Shown: in pieces, positions 50,065 to 61,324 of the stretch
Position numbering within the stretch: position 1 is the stretch's first letter
Layout of the letters: every line of letters starts with the position of its first letter
Assembly: GCF_011455495.1 (NCBI RefSeq)
Contig: NZ_CP015029.1
Location: forward strand, 1,860,740 to 1,924,739
Direction: 5' to 3'
Length of the DNA: 64,000 bases
Origin: Frederiksenia canicola
Lineage (GTDB): Bacteria > Pseudomonadota > Gammaproteobacteria > Enterobacterales > Pasteurellaceae
Translations under genes and position numbers: made by a program
Notes under the pieces: model-generated
What the model saw: the letters and a program-made list of their open reading frames with translations, nothing else
The model's database searches: none
What the model was told of the DNA's origin: nothing

Positions 50065-50877
50065 ATGAACTTCAAAAAACTACTCGGAACGCTTTTAGTT
50101 TCAACCCTTGTGCTCACTGGCTGTAAAGAAGAGAAAAAAGCCGAAGTAGCCCCTGCACAACCATTAAAAATCGGTGTAATGACAGGCCCTGAAGCCCAAA
50201 TGACCGAAGTTGCGGTGAAAATCGCTAAAGAAAAATATGGGTTGGACGTGCAATTAGTACAATTCACCGAATACACCCAACCGAATGCTGCATTACACGC
50301 CAAAGATTTAGACGCAAATGCGTTCCAAACTGTGCCATATTTAGAGCAAGAGAGCAAAGATCGTGGCTATAAAATGGCGATCATCGGCAATACATTCATT
50401 TGGCCAATTGCGGGGTATTCTAAAAAAATCAAAACGTTAGATGAATTAAAAGACGGTGCGATTGTGTCAATTCCAAATAACCCAAGTAACACAGGCCGAG
50501 CCTTGTTATTATTGCAAGCAAACGGCGTGATCAAACTGAAAGATCCAACAAACTTATTTTCGACTGAAAACGACATTGTAGATAACCCGAAAAATATCCA
50601 AATCAAACAAATTGATACGGCATTATTAACCCGCTCGTTAGACGATGTCGATCTTTCAATCATCAACAACACTTACGCTGGCCAAGCAGGTTTAAGCCCT
50701 GAAAAAGATGGCGTGATTGTGGAATCAAAAGAATCACCGTATGTGAACTTAGTGGTAAGCCGTGAAGACAATAAAGACGACCCTCGATTACAAACTTTCG
50801 TTAAAGCATTCCAAACAGATGAAGTGTATCAAGAAGCGTTGAAATTATTTAACAATGGCGTGGTGAAAGGTTGGTAG
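50065..50877 (+). CDS. metQ: Methionine-binding lipoprotein, MetQ paralogue 2
   Basis: The 270-residue lipoprotein (signal ends LVLTGC, Cys20) is the second MetQ/NlpA-family member in tandem. It has the same framework as its neighbours (IGVMTGPEAQMTEVAVKIAK; DANAFQTVPYLEQ; NNPSNTGRALLLLQANG). It differs in the ligand-region residues, for example QTVPYLEQESKDRG where copies 1 and 3 have QHKPYLD. AAGGAAAACAC precedes the ATG. It matches plpB of M. haemolytica by position. Confidence 0.93.
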   Translation: MNFKKLLGTLLVSTLVLTGCKEEKKAEVAPAQPLKIGVMTGPEAQMTEVAVKIAKEKYGLDVQLVQFTEYTQPNAALHAKDLDANAFQTVPYLEQESKDRGYKMAIIGNTFIWPIAGYSKKIKTLDELKDGAIVSIPNNPSNTGRALLLLQANGVIKLKDPTNLFSTENDIVDNPKNIQIKQIDTALLTRSLDDVDLSIINNTYAGQAGLSPEKDGVIVESKESPYVNLVVSREDNKDDPRLQTFVKAFQTDEVYQEALKLFNNGVVKGW

Positions 50878-50946
50878 ATCCCGATTTGTAGGTAGGACCT
50901 CCCCATTTGCAAATTTCTCCTAAAATCTAACCGCTTGTTATCTTTT

Positions 50947-50970
50947 GGGTGGGTCAAAAGACCCACCCTA
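50947..50970 (+). repeat. Hairpin between MetQ paralogues 2 and 3
   Basis: GGGTGGGTC-AAAA-GACCCACCC is a perfect 9-base stem without a T-run, about 20 bases before copy 3. It may protect the 3' end of the upstream message. Confidence 0.7.
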
Positions 50971-50988
50971 ATTATGAGGAACCTTAAA

Positions 50989-51777
50989 ATGAACTTTAAA
51001 AAATTACTTGGATTAGCGGCACTTTCTAGCTTGGTATTGACCGCTTGTAACGATAAAGCCGAAAAACTCAAAGTGGGCGTAATTTCAGGCCCTGAACACG
51101 AAGTGATGGAAGTTGCAGCGAAAGTCGCGAAAGAAAAATACAATCGTGATATCGAGTTAGTGATTTTCACCGACTACGCTACGCCAAACGAAGCCTTAAA
51201 CAAAGGCGATTTAGACGTAAATGCATTCCAACACAAGCCGTATTTAGATAAACAGATCGCCGATAAAGGCTATAAACTCACACCCGTTGGCAATACCTTT
51301 GTTTACCCCATCGCTGCGTATTCGAAAAAAATCAAATCGATCACTGAATTAAAAGACGGCGATAAGATTGCCGTGCCAAATGATCCAACTAACTTAGGTC
51401 GCTCATTGATTTTATTGGAAAAACAAGGGCTTATCAAATTAAAAGACAGCAACAACTTGCTTTCAACCCGTGTAGATATTGTTGAAAATCCAAAAAATTT
51501 GGACATTCAAGAAATTGAGGCTCCGCTATTACCACGTACGCTGGACGATGTGGCATTTTCTATCATCAACACCACTTACGCAGGTCAAATCGGTTTAAGC
51601 CCAAATAAAGATGGCATGTTTGTAGAAGGCAAAGAGTCGCCTTATGTAAACTTAATTGTTGCTCGTGTGGATAACAAAGACAAAGAAATCGTAAAAGATT
51701 TCGTTAAAGCCTACCAATCAGACGAAGTGTTCAACAAAGCCAACGAAGTCTTTAAAGGCGGTATGGTGAAAGGTTGG
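50989..51777 (+). CDS. metQ: Methionine-binding lipoprotein, MetQ paralogue 3
   Basis: The third tandem MetQ-family gene encodes a lipoprotein with lipobox LTAC (Cys20) from the ATG at 50989, after AGGA. An ATG in frame 15 bases earlier is less likely. Its core (VGVISGPEHEVMEVAAKVAK; DVNAFQHKPYLDKQ; NDPTNLGRSLILLEKQG) is closest to copy 1. It matches plpC by position. The spacers before copies 2 and 3 share ATTTGCAAA and AATCTAACCGCTTGTTAT, so the spacers were duplicated with the genes. The stop codon ends at 51780. Confidence 0.93.
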
Positions 51778-51867
51778 TAATTAACAAGTAACCCATTGAT
51801 TTTAAATAACTTGAAGGATAAAGAAATATCATCAGGCTTTACTTTTCAAAAAGAATCTAAAAATTTT

Positions 51868-51895
51868 TTGATTTTTAATGAACTTTTTATATAAG
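51868..51895 (+). promoter_or_regulatory. Promoter-like pair before the candidate small RNA
   Basis: TTGATT (51868-51873) and TATAAG (51890-51895) have a 16-base gap. The start would be near 51902. Confidence 0.35.
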
Positions 51896-51901
51896 AGAAA
51901 G

Positions 51902-52008
51902 TCTGATTATTCGCTAAATGCTTGAATTCAGATAGCAAGTTTTTTTCATTTCCTTAGGTAAGACCTCCTCCCGATATCATATCCCTTTTGGTATCGGGTT
52001 TTTTTTAT
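51902..52008 (+). ncRNA. Candidate small regulatory RNA
   Basis: A transcript of about 105 bases would end in a typical intrinsic terminator with an eight-T run. Just before it stands the C-rich AGACCTCCTCCCG, able to pair with Shine-Dalgarno sequences. The stretch is non-coding. It may instead be only the 3' end of the met operon. Confidence 0.3.
51970..52008 (+). terminator. Intrinsic terminator downstream of metQ paralogue 3
   Basis: CCCGATA (51970-51976) pairs with TATCGGG (51992-51998), followed by eight T's. Confidence 0.8.
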
Positions 52009-52307
52009 GCTTTTTGTTCTATTTCGCTTAAAAATCAAACTGTTAGTTAGCACAATCCTTATTATCTCACCATGTTGTATTACTATTTCATTACACACTT
52101 GATAGCGTTTAACTGCCATTTAATTCACGCCCAAAGCATCTCTTGATACATAAAAAATGCTTTTCCATACACATCCAGTGGACAAAATTCTTGAATAGAT
52201 ACAATAGAAAAAGATAAGATAGATCAAGTAAAAGGATTGAAGTTCTTGTCATTATTAGGTCTTATAGGAAATTTTTGAGAGATTATGATAAGGTAAGAAA
52301 GGATAGT

Positions 52308-52393
52308 TGGTGCCAGTGGTCGGACTCGAACCGACACGGTTATTCACCGGCGGATTTTGAATCCGCTACGTCTACCAATTTCGTCACACTGGC
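52308..52393 (-). tRNA. tRNA-Leu (anticodon CAA)
   Basis: The minus strand folds as a class II tRNA of 86 bases. The acceptor stem is GCCAGTG/CACTGGC, the anticodon stem-loop is GCGGA-TTCAAAA-TCCGC, the long variable arm is CGGT-GAATA-ACCG and the T arm is GTCGG-TTCGAGT-CCGAC. The CCA end is encoded. Anticodon CAA reads UUG leucine codons. Confidence 0.96.
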
Positions 52394-52419
52394 TTTTAGA
52401 AAGTAACAAAACGTGCAAG

Positions 52420-52448
52420 ATTATAGAAATCTTCTTTTATTTATGCAA
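52420..52448 (-). promoter_or_regulatory. Promoter of tRNA-Leu
   Basis: On the minus strand TTGCAT (52448-52443) and a perfect TATAAT (52425-52420) are 17 bases apart, about 27 bases before the tRNA. Confidence 0.7.
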
Positions 52449-52492
52449 GCGGAAAATCGGGAAAAAGTTCCGCTTGCATTTATTTTCGGCAA

Positions 52493-53365
52493 TTAGCTCA
52501 AATAAATGCCAACCAAAACCGCAATGAACACTCCCATTCCCACATAATGATTGTTAAGAAAAGCATTGAAACAGGCTTCTCGCTCACGTTGCTTGGTCAG
52601 TTTGCATTGATAAATAAATAACACTGCAGTGATGGCTAACGCAATAAAATAAAGCACTCCAAACTGCTGCACATAGCCAAATAGGCTCAAGAAAACTAAT
52701 GCGAGAAATTGCAGCAAGGCAATGATTTTATTGTCATATTGAGCGAATAAAATCGCAGTGGATTTCACGCCAATGCGTAAATCATCATCACGATCAACCA
52801 TCGCATATTGCGTGTCGTAGGCAACAGTCCAAAGCAAATTTGCAATGAATAAAAGCCAGCACGAAAGTGGCAAACTTTCGCTTACTGCCCCGAATGCCAT
52901 CGGGATTGACCAACCAAACGCCACACCGAGTACCAGCTGCGGCAAATGGGTGTAGCGTTTCATAAAAGGGTATGCCATCGCCAATCCAACCGCAATAAAC
53001 GACAACCCGATAGTGTAGCGGTTCAGCATCAGTACTAGTAAAAAAGCGATGGCAATCAACACGCCAAATAGCACTTTCGCCTCCATTTCAGTCGCCCTGC
53101 CCGTTGCAAGCGGTCGATTTTGAGTGCGTTTTACTTTGCCGTCAAAATGGCGGTCGGCATAATCGTTAATCACGCACCCTGCCGCTCGCATCACGACCAC
53201 GCCAGCAATGAAAATCGCTAAAATCGGCAATGGTGGTATGCCGTTTGCAGCAGTAAACAACGCCCAGAGGGTTGGCCACAACAACAGCAACGTGCCGATG
53301 GGTTTATCCAACCGCATCAGCTGCATATAGGCAAGCCATTTGTCTTGGGTAAAATGAGATTTCAT
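52493..53365 (-). CDS. ubiA: 4-hydroxybenzoate octaprenyltransferase
   Basis: This integral membrane prenyltransferase attaches the polyprenyl tail to 4-hydroxybenzoate in ubiquinone synthesis. The 290-residue protein has many membrane helices and the two aspartate-rich, magnesium-diphosphate-binding motifs: [20 protein letters not shown] and [13 protein letters not shown]. It overlaps glpR by 4 bases (ATGA). A menaquinone homologue (MenA) is excluded by the close match of these motifs to UbiA. Confidence 0.95.
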   Translation of the reverse strand: MKSHFTQDKWLAYMQLMRLDKPIGTLLLLWPTLWALFTAANGIPPLPILAIFIAGVVVMRAAGCVINDYADRHFDGKVKRTQNRPLATGRATEMEAKVLFGVLIAIAFLLVLMLNRYTIGLSFIAVGLAMAYPFMKRYTHLPQLVLGVAFGWSIPMAFGAVSESLPLSCWLLFIANLLWTVAYDTQYAMVDRDDDLRIGVKSTAILFAQYDNKIIALLQFLALVFLSLFGYVQQFGVLYFIALAITAVLFIYQCKLTKQREREACFNAFLNNHYVGMGVFIAVLVGIYLS

Positions 53366-54129
53366 TCGTCTTCGTTGCAGATATAAATCGCCACATCGCT
53401 ATGGCTGAGATAAAGCTGTAATTCTGATGGCAATGGTTTATCGGTGAATAAGTAATTGATTTCTTTGAGTTCACCGAGTCGCACGATCGCATTACGAGTG
53501 AATTTGGAATGATCGGTCACAAGCACGATATTGCGGGCATTTCGCATTAACGCCCGTTTCACTTGTACTTCGTGATAATCGTAATCCATCATCGAGCCAT
53601 CACGTTCCACCGCACTAATGCCCAAAATACAGTAATCCAGGCGGAACTGGTTGATAAAATTGACGGTTGCTTCGCCGATAATACCCCCGTCTGCCCGTAA
53701 TTCACCGCCTGCGATGGTGACGTGGCAATCTTCTTTTTGCAGCAAAATATGTGCTGCATTGAGATTGTTCGTCACCACCCGTAAATCTTTGTGGGAAAGC
53801 AGCGAATACGCTACGGCCTCAGGTGTCGTACCAATATCAATAAACAGCGATGCTCCATTCGGAATCATCTTCGCGACCGCCCTGCCGATACGGCTTTTTT
53901 GTTCGGAAAAGAAAAATTTGCGATCGGAATAGTCGCTATTTTCTGTTGTCGATGGCGATGCTGCCCCACCATGATGACGGCGGATCAAATTATTCTCCGC
54001 CAATTCATTCAAATCTCGGCGAATTGTTTGTGAACTGACGTCCAGCTCTGCCACCAGCTGCTCCGTGCTGACATAGCCAAGCTGATTGACCAATTCAATA
54101 ATTCTGTTATGTCGAAAGGTTTGTTTCAT
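53362..54129 (-). CDS. glpR: DeoR-family transcriptional regulator, GlpR-like
   Basis: The 255-residue regulator has a DeoR winged helix ([24 protein letters not shown]) and a sugar-phosphate sensor domain ([41 protein letters not shown]). Strong similarity to GlpR suggests repression of glycerol-3-phosphate genes, but no glp gene is nearby, so the target is inferred. The ATG at 54129 ([10 protein letters not shown]) is preferred to a start at 54174, which would lie in the purB terminator hairpin. ubiA overlaps the 3' end. Confidence 0.87.
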   Translation of the reverse strand: MKQTFRHNRIIELVNQLGYVSTEQLVAELDVSSQTIRRDLNELAENNLIRRHHGGAASPSTTENSDYSDRKFFFSEQKSRIGRAVAKMIPNGASLFIDIGTTPEAVAYSLLSHKDLRVVTNNLNAAHILLQKEDCHVTIAGGELRADGGIIGEATVNFINQFRLDYCILGISAVERDGSMMDYDYHEVQVKRALMRNARNIVLVTDHSKFTRNAIVRLGELKEINYLFTDKPLPSELQLYLSHSDVAIYICNEDE

Positions 54130-54156
54130 AGTTTCTCGTTTTGCAAAACTTTTCCG

Positions 54157-54186
54157 AAAAGTGACCGCTTGCAAGCGGTCACTTTT
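54157..54186 (-). terminator. Perfect 30-base uptake-word palindrome after purB
   Basis: AAAAGTGACCGCTTG is followed at once by its exact reverse complement. It ends purB transcription and stands 27 bases before glpR. Confidence 0.8.
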
Positions 54187-54306
54187 GAGTAAAATTTTGC
54201 AATCATTTAGTTTGTCATATTTTATGGAGACCTAACCGCTTATGATGTTCGTCCATCTTATCGTAGGGGCGGTTCTTAACCCGCCCGTATGAATAGCAAA
54301 AATCGC

Positions 54307-55689
<1,383 letters not shown>

Positions 55690-56319
55690 TTATAACGAGG
55701 AATATAAAGATTGTGTTGCATTCAGAATTTTGCGACGAGAGAAGAAAAACTGCCAACGGCTCCCACCCACTTGTTGCCATAAAATGCCCGCCCGAATACC
55801 GGCGAGCAAGGTAGCACGAATACGGTTTTGAATATCCGTGCGAGAAAGCACATCACGATCGCCAATCACTTGAATACGCGAACCCAGCGGGCTGATGATG
55901 TCACTATAAATCGCTGCCATATTGGCAATCATCTGTTCATGTAAAATATCGCCTTCATAAAGCGACAGTTGGCGTTCAAGCTGTTGTAAACGTTGTGCCA
56001 ATTGGCTTTTAGCTTGCGGATTTTTATCCAGTTTTTGGCTTAGGGCTAACACACCGATCCAATATCGACCGATTTCCGCATCCAATGGTCCTTGCTGTGA
56101 ACTCAGCTGTGCTTGAACCGTTTCTAACCCCAGTTTGAGATTGGTAAGTTGATGGCCAAAAACCGCTAAAGTAGATTCTGGCTGCATCACCAATAAACTC
56201 TGTAAGCTATGGCGAAGGCTGTCACGATCTGCCACACCACCATGTGCAAATTTCTGCACTAAATTCGCTGCTTGGCACACGCCTGCCAACGCAATGGAAA
56301 TATCCTGATAATTCGCCAT
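55690..56319 (-). CDS. hflD: High-frequency-lysogenisation protein HflD homologue
   Basis: The 209-residue helical protein matches the HflD/YcfC family: MANYQDISIALAGVCQAANLV, LGLETVQAQLS and an internal EGDILHEQMIANMAAIYSDIISPLG. In E. coli HflD binds phage lambda CII and is peripheral to the membrane; its normal job is unclear. The E. coli neighbour mnmA is not present upstream. GAGAG precedes the ATG. It is cotranscribed with purB. Confidence 0.92.
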   Translation of the reverse strand: MANYQDISIALAGVCQAANLVQKFAHGGVADRDSLRHSLQSLLVMQPESTLAVFGHQLTNLKLGLETVQAQLSSQQGPLDAEIGRYWIGVLALSQKLDKNPQAKSQLAQRLQQLERQLSLYEGDILHEQMIANMAAIYSDIISPLGSRIQVIGDRDVLSRTDIQNRIRATLLAGIRAGILWQQVGGSRWQFFFSRRKILNATQSLYSSL

Positions 56320-56470
56320 TTTCTCTCAAATTCATTCAAAAAATTGGGGATGAATATACCATTTTTTGGGGGATTGTTGAAATACAAGCGGTCAGATTTC
56401 ACAGATTTTTTGCAAATTTGTGAATAACACACTCACTCTCAACAACCTTAGGGATTTTTCTCATCCATCC

Positions 56471-56499
56471 CTTGCATTTCACAATTCCGCCCCCATAAT
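56471..56499 (+). promoter_or_regulatory. Sigma-32-type heat-shock promoter of lon
   Basis: CTTGCA (56471-56476) and CCCCATAAT (56491-56499) are 14 bases apart, close to the sigma-32 consensus CTTGAA / CCCCATnT. Lon is a heat-shock gene in E. coli. Confidence 0.75.
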
Positions 56500-56547
56500 G
56501 GGCGAATTACATTTTTCGAACAGTTTTAGCAAATAGAGAGCAAGAAA

Positions 56548-58947
56548 ATGGCAAGAAAGAAAAAACCGATTGAATTACCATTATTACCGCTACGTGATGT
56601 GGTAGTGTTTCCATTTATGGCGATGCCGTTGTTTGTTGGGCGAGACAAATCAATCCAAGCCCTTAGAGCGGCAATGGAAACCAACAAACAACTGTTTCTA
56701 GTTACCCAAAAAGATCCAAATAACGAAGATCCCACCACAGAAGATATTTATGATGTCGGCGTAATGGCGAACATCATTCAAATGTTGAACCTGCCTGATG
56801 GCACGGTAAAAGTACTGGTTGAAGGGCAAGTTCGCGGCAAAATTGAACACATTCGCGACGATGAAAACGGCTTCTGGGCGGGTGTTACGCCGTTAATTTC
56901 TGAATATGAAGAAAACGATGAACTAAAAGCCATTGCCAAAACCACTCTCAGCGAATTTGAAAATTACCTAAAAAGCAATAAAAAAATCCCTGCGGAAATT
57001 TTGCCAAAATTGCAAAAAATCACGCTAGAAGATCGCTTGGCAGACACCATGGCTGCGAATTTAGTTGCCCCCGTGAAACAAAAGCAAGCATTGCTTGAAG
57101 AAGTGAATTTGGTAGCCCGTTTTGAAGCCTTGTTAGTGGCAATGGCGACCGAAATGGATACGCTCGAAATGGAAAGTCGTATTCGCAATCGCGTTAAGCA
57201 GCAGATGGAAAAAAATCAGCGGGATTACTATCTGAATGAGCAGATCAAGGCGATCCGCAAAGAGCTCGGTGGTGAAGAAGAACAAGAGCAGTCGGAACTC
57301 GACAAACTCAAAGCGAAGATTGAAGAGGCAAAATTGCCAACGGAAGTGAAAGAGAAAGTCGATAATGAGTTCAACAAACTCAAAGCAATGCCACAAAGTT
57401 CGTCTGAAGCAACCGTGGTGCGTGGCTATATCGACTGGATTTTGCAAATGCCGTGGCACAAGCGGTCAGTTGTGAAGAAAGATTTGCAAAAAGCCCAAGC
57501 CGTGTTGGATAAAGATCACTACGGCTTAGAGCGAGTTAAAGAACGCATTTTAGAATACCTTGCGGTGCAAAGCCGTTTGAACAAACTCAAAGGCCCAATT
57601 CTCTGTTTGGTCGGTCCACCAGGGGTGGGAAAAACGTCTCTTGGTCAGTCGATCGCCAACGCCACAGGACGTAAATATGTACGAATGGCGTTAGGTGGCG
57701 TGCGTGATGAAGCGGAAATTCGCGGTCATCGCCGCACTTACATCGGTTCAATGCCAGGTCAGTTAATGATGAAAATGGCAAAAGTGGGCGTGCGTAACCC
57801 GCTGTTCTTGCTTGATGAAATCGACAAAATGGCACAGGATATGCGTGGCGATCCTGCCTCTGCGTTGTTGGAAGTACTTGATCCTGAACAGAATAAAGCG
57901 TTTAACGACCACTACTTAGAAGTGGATTACGATTTGTCCGATGTGATGTTCGTGGCAACGTCTAACTCAATGCATATTCCACCTGCGTTGCTCGATCGTA
58001 TGGAAGTCATCCGCCTTTCTGGCTATACCGAAGACGAGAAAATGCACATTGCTAAAGAGCATTTAATCGCCAAACAAAAAGAGAATAATGGCATCAAAGA
58101 CAATGAATTAACCATCGAAGATAGTGCCATTTTAGGCATTATCCGCTACTACACTCGTGAAGCAGGCGTGCGGAATTTAGAGCGTGAAATCGCTAAAATC
58201 TGTCGTAAAGCGGTCAAAGCGTTGGTAATGGATAAAAAATTGAAATCCGTTACCGTCAGCCAAGACAATCTGAAAGATTACTTAGGCGTACAACGTTTCG
58301 ACTATGGCAAAATGGACAGCAAAAACCGCATTGGTGAAGTCACTGGCTTGGCGTGGACGGAAGTTGGCGGGGACTTGCTTACCATTGAAACCGCATCGGT
58401 GGTGGGTAAAGGCAAATTCTCCTACACTGGCTCGCTCGGCGATGTGATGAAAGAGTCAATCCAAGCGGCAATGATGGTTGTGCGAGCTAGAGCAGAAAAA
58501 CTGGGCATCGCCAGCGATTTCCACGAAAAACGCGATATTCATGTTCACGTGCCCGAAGGGGCAACACCAAAAGATGGTCCAAGTGCGGGGATCGCAATGT
58601 GTACTGCTCTCGTTTCAAGCCTAACTGGCAACCCTGTGCGGGCCGATGTGGCGATGACGGGCGAAATCACCTTACGTGGTAAAGTATTGCCAATTGGCGG
58701 TTTGAAAGAGAAATTGTTAGCTGCACATCGTGGTGGGATTAAAACCGTGATTATTCCGAAAGAGAACGAAAAAGATCTCGAAGAAATCCCAGACAATGCG
58801 AAAGCCGCTCTAGCAATTCACCCTGTCGAAACCATTGATGAAGTGTTAGCAATTGCGTTGGAAAACCACCCAGAAGGCGTTGAAGTTATTCCAACGGCAG
58901 CGAAAGGTATTAAGGTGAAAAAACCGAAAGCCTCTTCCCTTCAATAA
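56548..58947 (+). CDS. lon: ATP-dependent protease Lon
   Basis: Lon degrades misfolded and regulatory proteins in the cytoplasm. The 799-residue chain has the N-terminal substrate domain (to about 300) and the AAA+ module with Walker [12 protein letters not shown] and Walker [13 protein letters not shown]. The protease domain has S679 in [11 protein letters not shown] and the partner lysine in [17 protein letters not shown]679 has the same number as in E. coli Lon. A uptake word lies inside the gene (about 57460). The heat-shock promoter stands 49 bases upstream. Confidence 0.98.
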   Translation: MARKKKPIELPLLPLRDVVVFPFMAMPLFVGRDKSIQALRAAMETNKQLFLVTQKDPNNEDPTTEDIYDVGVMANIIQMLNLPDGTVKVLVEGQVRGKIEHIRDDENGFWAGVTPLISEYEENDELKAIAKTTLSEFENYLKSNKKIPAEILPKLQKITLEDRLADTMAANLVAPVKQKQALLEEVNLVARFEALLVAMATEMDTLEMESRIRNRVKQQMEKNQRDYYLNEQIKAIRKELGGEEEQEQSELDKLKAKIEEAKLPTEVKEKVDNEFNKLKAMPQSSSEATVVRGYIDWILQMPWHKRSVVKKDLQKAQAVLDKDHYGLERVKERILEYLAVQSRLNKLKGPILCLVGPPGVGKTSLGQSIANATGRKYVRMALGGVRDEAEIRGHRRTYIGSMPGQLMMKMAKVGVRNPLFLLDEIDKMAQDMRGDPASALLEVLDPEQNKAFNDHYLEVDYDLSDVMFVATSNSMHIPPALLDRMEVIRLSGYTEDEKMHIAKEHLIAKQKENNGIKDNELTIEDSAILGIIRYYTREAGVRNLEREIAKICRKAVKALVMDKKLKSVTVSQDNLKDYLGVQRFDYGKMDSKNRIGEVTGLAWTEVGGDLLTIETASVVGKGKFSYTGSLGDVMKESIQAAMMVVRARAEKLGIASDFHEKRDIHVHVPEGATPKDGPSAGIAMCTALVSSLTGNPVRADVAMTGEITLRGKVLPIGGLKEKLLAAHRGGIKTVIIPKENEKDLEEIPDNAKAALAIHPVETIDEVLAIALENHPEGVEVIPTAAKGIKVKKPKASSLQ

Positions 58948-59014
58948 TACAATCCAATAAGACCGTTTGGCTGAGCAATACAAGCGGTCACTTCCAACAG
59001 ATTTTTTGCAAAAA

Positions 59015-59046
59015 AAATAGCGATTGGCATTTACCAATCGCTATTT
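59015..59046. terminator. Bidirectional terminator between lon and fetA
   Basis: AAATAGCGATTGG-CATTTA-CCAATCGCTATTT is a perfect 13-base stem with A- and T-rich flanks. A second small inverted repeat (GTTCTAA/TTAGAAC, 59057-59082) overlaps the fetA stop codon. Confidence 0.85.
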
Positions 59047-59075
59047 GCATTTTATCGTTCTAATCTAACCGCTTG

Positions 59076-61127
59076 TTAGAACGTGTAGTTCACATTCACT
59101 CGGAAATCACGACCTACGCCTGGTAAGGTTGTACCACGTTGGCTGTGTGGATAATAGAATTTATTAAATGCATTGTTCAACGCAAAGTTCACATTTAAGT
59201 TTTCCTGTTTAAGCGGTTTCCAGTTGAGGTGGAAATCGTGAACAATATAGCTATCACGACTTACTGCTGAACCACCAACAACCACAGCAATATTATTAAC
59301 ATCCTGCACATAACGCCCTTTCCAGCCTAATTCTAAGCTTGGGTTATCAAAGCGATAGGCTAATCCTGCTGTCCAAGTACGACCTGCTTGTACTGCAAAC
59401 TCAGGGTTTACACTCTTGTCAGCCGTATTTAAATAGAATCTTGGTTTGCTATATGCAACACCTAAACGAGCGGTTAAGCCTTCATAGTTATAAGAAGTAT
59501 TTAACTCATAACCATGATTCTTTGAATAGCCGTTATTGACAGCAATACCACTTCCCCGAATTGGTTTACCTTGTGCATTATGCTTCAGTTGTGGGCTAAC
59601 AATTAAATCATCAACTTTCTGCCAGAAGTAACCAGCATCAAATGAGAATCCACCATTTTTATAGCTAAAGCCAATTTCCGTATTACGTGCCTGCTCTGCT
59701 TTAATCGTTGGGGAGATAGATACTTTTCGATCTTCAAGTCCTACCATTAAAGCATCATGTAAACGAGGGCTACGTGACGCATAGTTATGGTTTGCACTAA
59801 AGCTAAGTTCTGGCGTTGCTTGATAAATTAAACCAACACTTGGATTTAATTTTGATCCCGATGCCTGTACACCATCACTTGCTTTGTAATTAAAGTGATC
59901 ATAACGTAGACCTGTAGTTAAGGTGAAATCACTGATACCACTAATAGCTTCTACATAAACTCCAGTATCAGTTTTTTCAGGATTATGTTTAAAGAATGTT
60001 CCAGTAATAGCTCCAGGCTTCACTTCTTGGTTACGATAATTCAAACCATATTTGACTAATACATTCTCACCAATGTAAGAATCAAGATTAACGTTAGCCC
60101 CTTTTGTTTCAATTACTGTCGTTGTTGGGCCATCTACATTGCCACAATAACCACAATCTTTATCATTAGCTGAATAACGCTTATTCTTCATCAAATACGC
60201 ATTCGCTGTTAGTTCACTGACAAAACCTAAATTTTTACCCGTATATTCAAGGTTCGTATTGCTTAAAGTTGTTTCACGATAAGTAGGTGCTTGAGATCCT
60301 TTTCCTTGTAATTTAAGGCTATCTCTTGGTGCATTAGCATCTGAAAATGCAATAAACTCCTCTCGCACTACCCTTACACCACGATGCTGATCTTGTAAGT
60401 GACTTAATACAATACGGTGATCACCGAAAGTTGCCCCTAATTTTGCCATATAGTTACGCTTATCTAATGCGCTATAAGGTACTTTGCTATCACCATTTAA
60501 ACCATTTTGATAGCGTTTACCCGCTTTGTAATTGTCTTCATCATTACGATTGAAAGAAAGTAACGCATCAAAATTGCCTGCTTTACCGAATACGCTTGCA
60601 CCGTAAGAATGACCATCATTACTTGCATAGCCACCGTTTACCTTGAAACCAAAATCACGATCACTGCCTTTCAATAAATCTAAGGCATCCACAGTTTTCG
60701 CTACAATCGCACCATTAGTAGCACCAATGCCCGCACTGGCAGAACCAGCACCTTTTTGGACAGAAACGCTTTTCAGCAATGATGGATCGATGATGAAACG
60801 ACCTTGGTGATATAAAATTTGGCTATCCGAAGAAGCACCATCCACTTTAATATCTACCGAGTTTTGGCCCATCCCACGAATGGTTAGGAACTGAGATGTA
60901 CCATTACCACCACCAAACTCAATCGATGGTTCTGCTTGGAATAGACCACGCAAATCCGTTTCAGTACTGCGGTTGCGTTGCTCTAGGGTAATCACATCTG
61001 TCGCATATTTAGTACCTGAATGGGCGGTAACTTCCACCACATCTAAGGTTGCAGATTGATTCGCATAAAGACTAGAAGAGGCTGCGACTAAAATTGCGGC
61101 AGTCAGCTTATTTTTATTGAAGTGCAT
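59076..61127 (-). CDS. fetA: FetA/FrpB-like TonB-dependent iron-siderophore receptor
   Basis: The 683-residue outer-membrane receptor closely follows neisserial FetA/FrpB: FGGGNGTSQFLTIRGMGQNS, SDSQILYHQGRFI, SVQKGAGSASAGIGATNGAI, FGDHRIVLSHLQDQHRG and the C-terminal FNKFYYPHSQR, LPGVGRDFRVNVNYTF. Neisserial FetA takes up ferric enterobactin-like catecholates; the ligand here is inferred. The signal peptide (MHFNKNKLTAAILVAASSSLYA) begins at the ATG at 61127, after GGAG. A longer frame from 61256 has no such site. A CGYC pair in an extracellular-loop region may form a disulfide. A Fur-like box lies about 70 bases upstream. Confidence 0.9.
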   Translation of the reverse strand: MHFNKNKLTAAILVAASSSLYANQSATLDVVEVTAHSGTKYATDVITLEQRNRSTETDLRGLFQAEPSIEFGGGNGTSQFLTIRGMGQNSVDIKVDGASSDSQILYHQGRFIIDPSLLKSVSVQKGAGSASAGIGATNGAIVAKTVDALDLLKGSDRDFGFKVNGGYASNDGHSYGASVFGKAGNFDALLSFNRNDEDNYKAGKRYQNGLNGDSKVPYSALDKRNYMAKLGATFGDHRIVLSHLQDQHRGVRVVREEFIAFSDANAPRDSLKLQGKGSQAPTYRETTLSNTNLEYTGKNLGFVSELTANAYLMKNKRYSANDKDCGYCGNVDGPTTTVIETKGANVNLDSYIGENVLVKYGLNYRNQEVKPGAITGTFFKHNPEKTDTGVYVEAISGISDFTLTTGLRYDHFNYKASDGVQASGSKLNPSVGLIYQATPELSFSANHNYASRSPRLHDALMVGLEDRKVSISPTIKAEQARNTEIGFSYKNGGFSFDAGYFWQKVDDLIVSPQLKHNAQGKPIRGSGIAVNNGYSKNHGYELNTSYNYEGLTARLGVAYSKPRFYLNTADKSVNPEFAVQAGRTWTAGLAYRFDNPSLELGWKGRYVQDVNNIAVVVGGSAVSRDSYIVHDFHLNWKPLKQENLNVNFALNNAFNKFYYPHSQRGTTLPGVGRDFRVNVNYTF

Positions 61128-61196
61128 AATTGCTCCATTTGGGGTTATATTTACGCTATGAAAAAAAACGCCATGAAGTATATATAAGCAATAAAT

Positions 61197-61215
61197 AAGA
61201 ATCAATATCATTTTC
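61197..61215 (-). promoter_or_regulatory. Fur-like box upstream of fetA
   Basis: On the minus strand GAAAATGATATTGATTCTT matches 14 of 19 bases of the Fur consensus. The position and the receptor function fit iron repression. Confidence 0.65.
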
Positions 61216-61324
61216 TTTTGATTTGCAAAAAATTCTGCAAATCTACCCGCTTGCAATTCAAAAAGTCCCAGTTTTACGCTATTCTATGTAGCAATTTTTT
61301 CTGACAAATTTAAGGTTAAAAATA

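Larger units (their letters stand above)
51781..52307. other. Long spacer between metQ paralogue 3 and tRNA-Leu
   Basis: No protein gene is credible in these 527 AT-rich bases. The left part has an AT-rich palindrome near 51854-51873, a promoter-like pair and a terminator, described as a candidate small RNA. From 52009 to 52307 I see nothing recognisable. Confidence 0.7.

Noticed and set aside
52009-52307. Possible gene or mobile element next to tRNA-Leu
   Set aside because: No open frame of interest, no integrase, and no repeat of the tRNA end were seen, so there is no sign of an integrated island.
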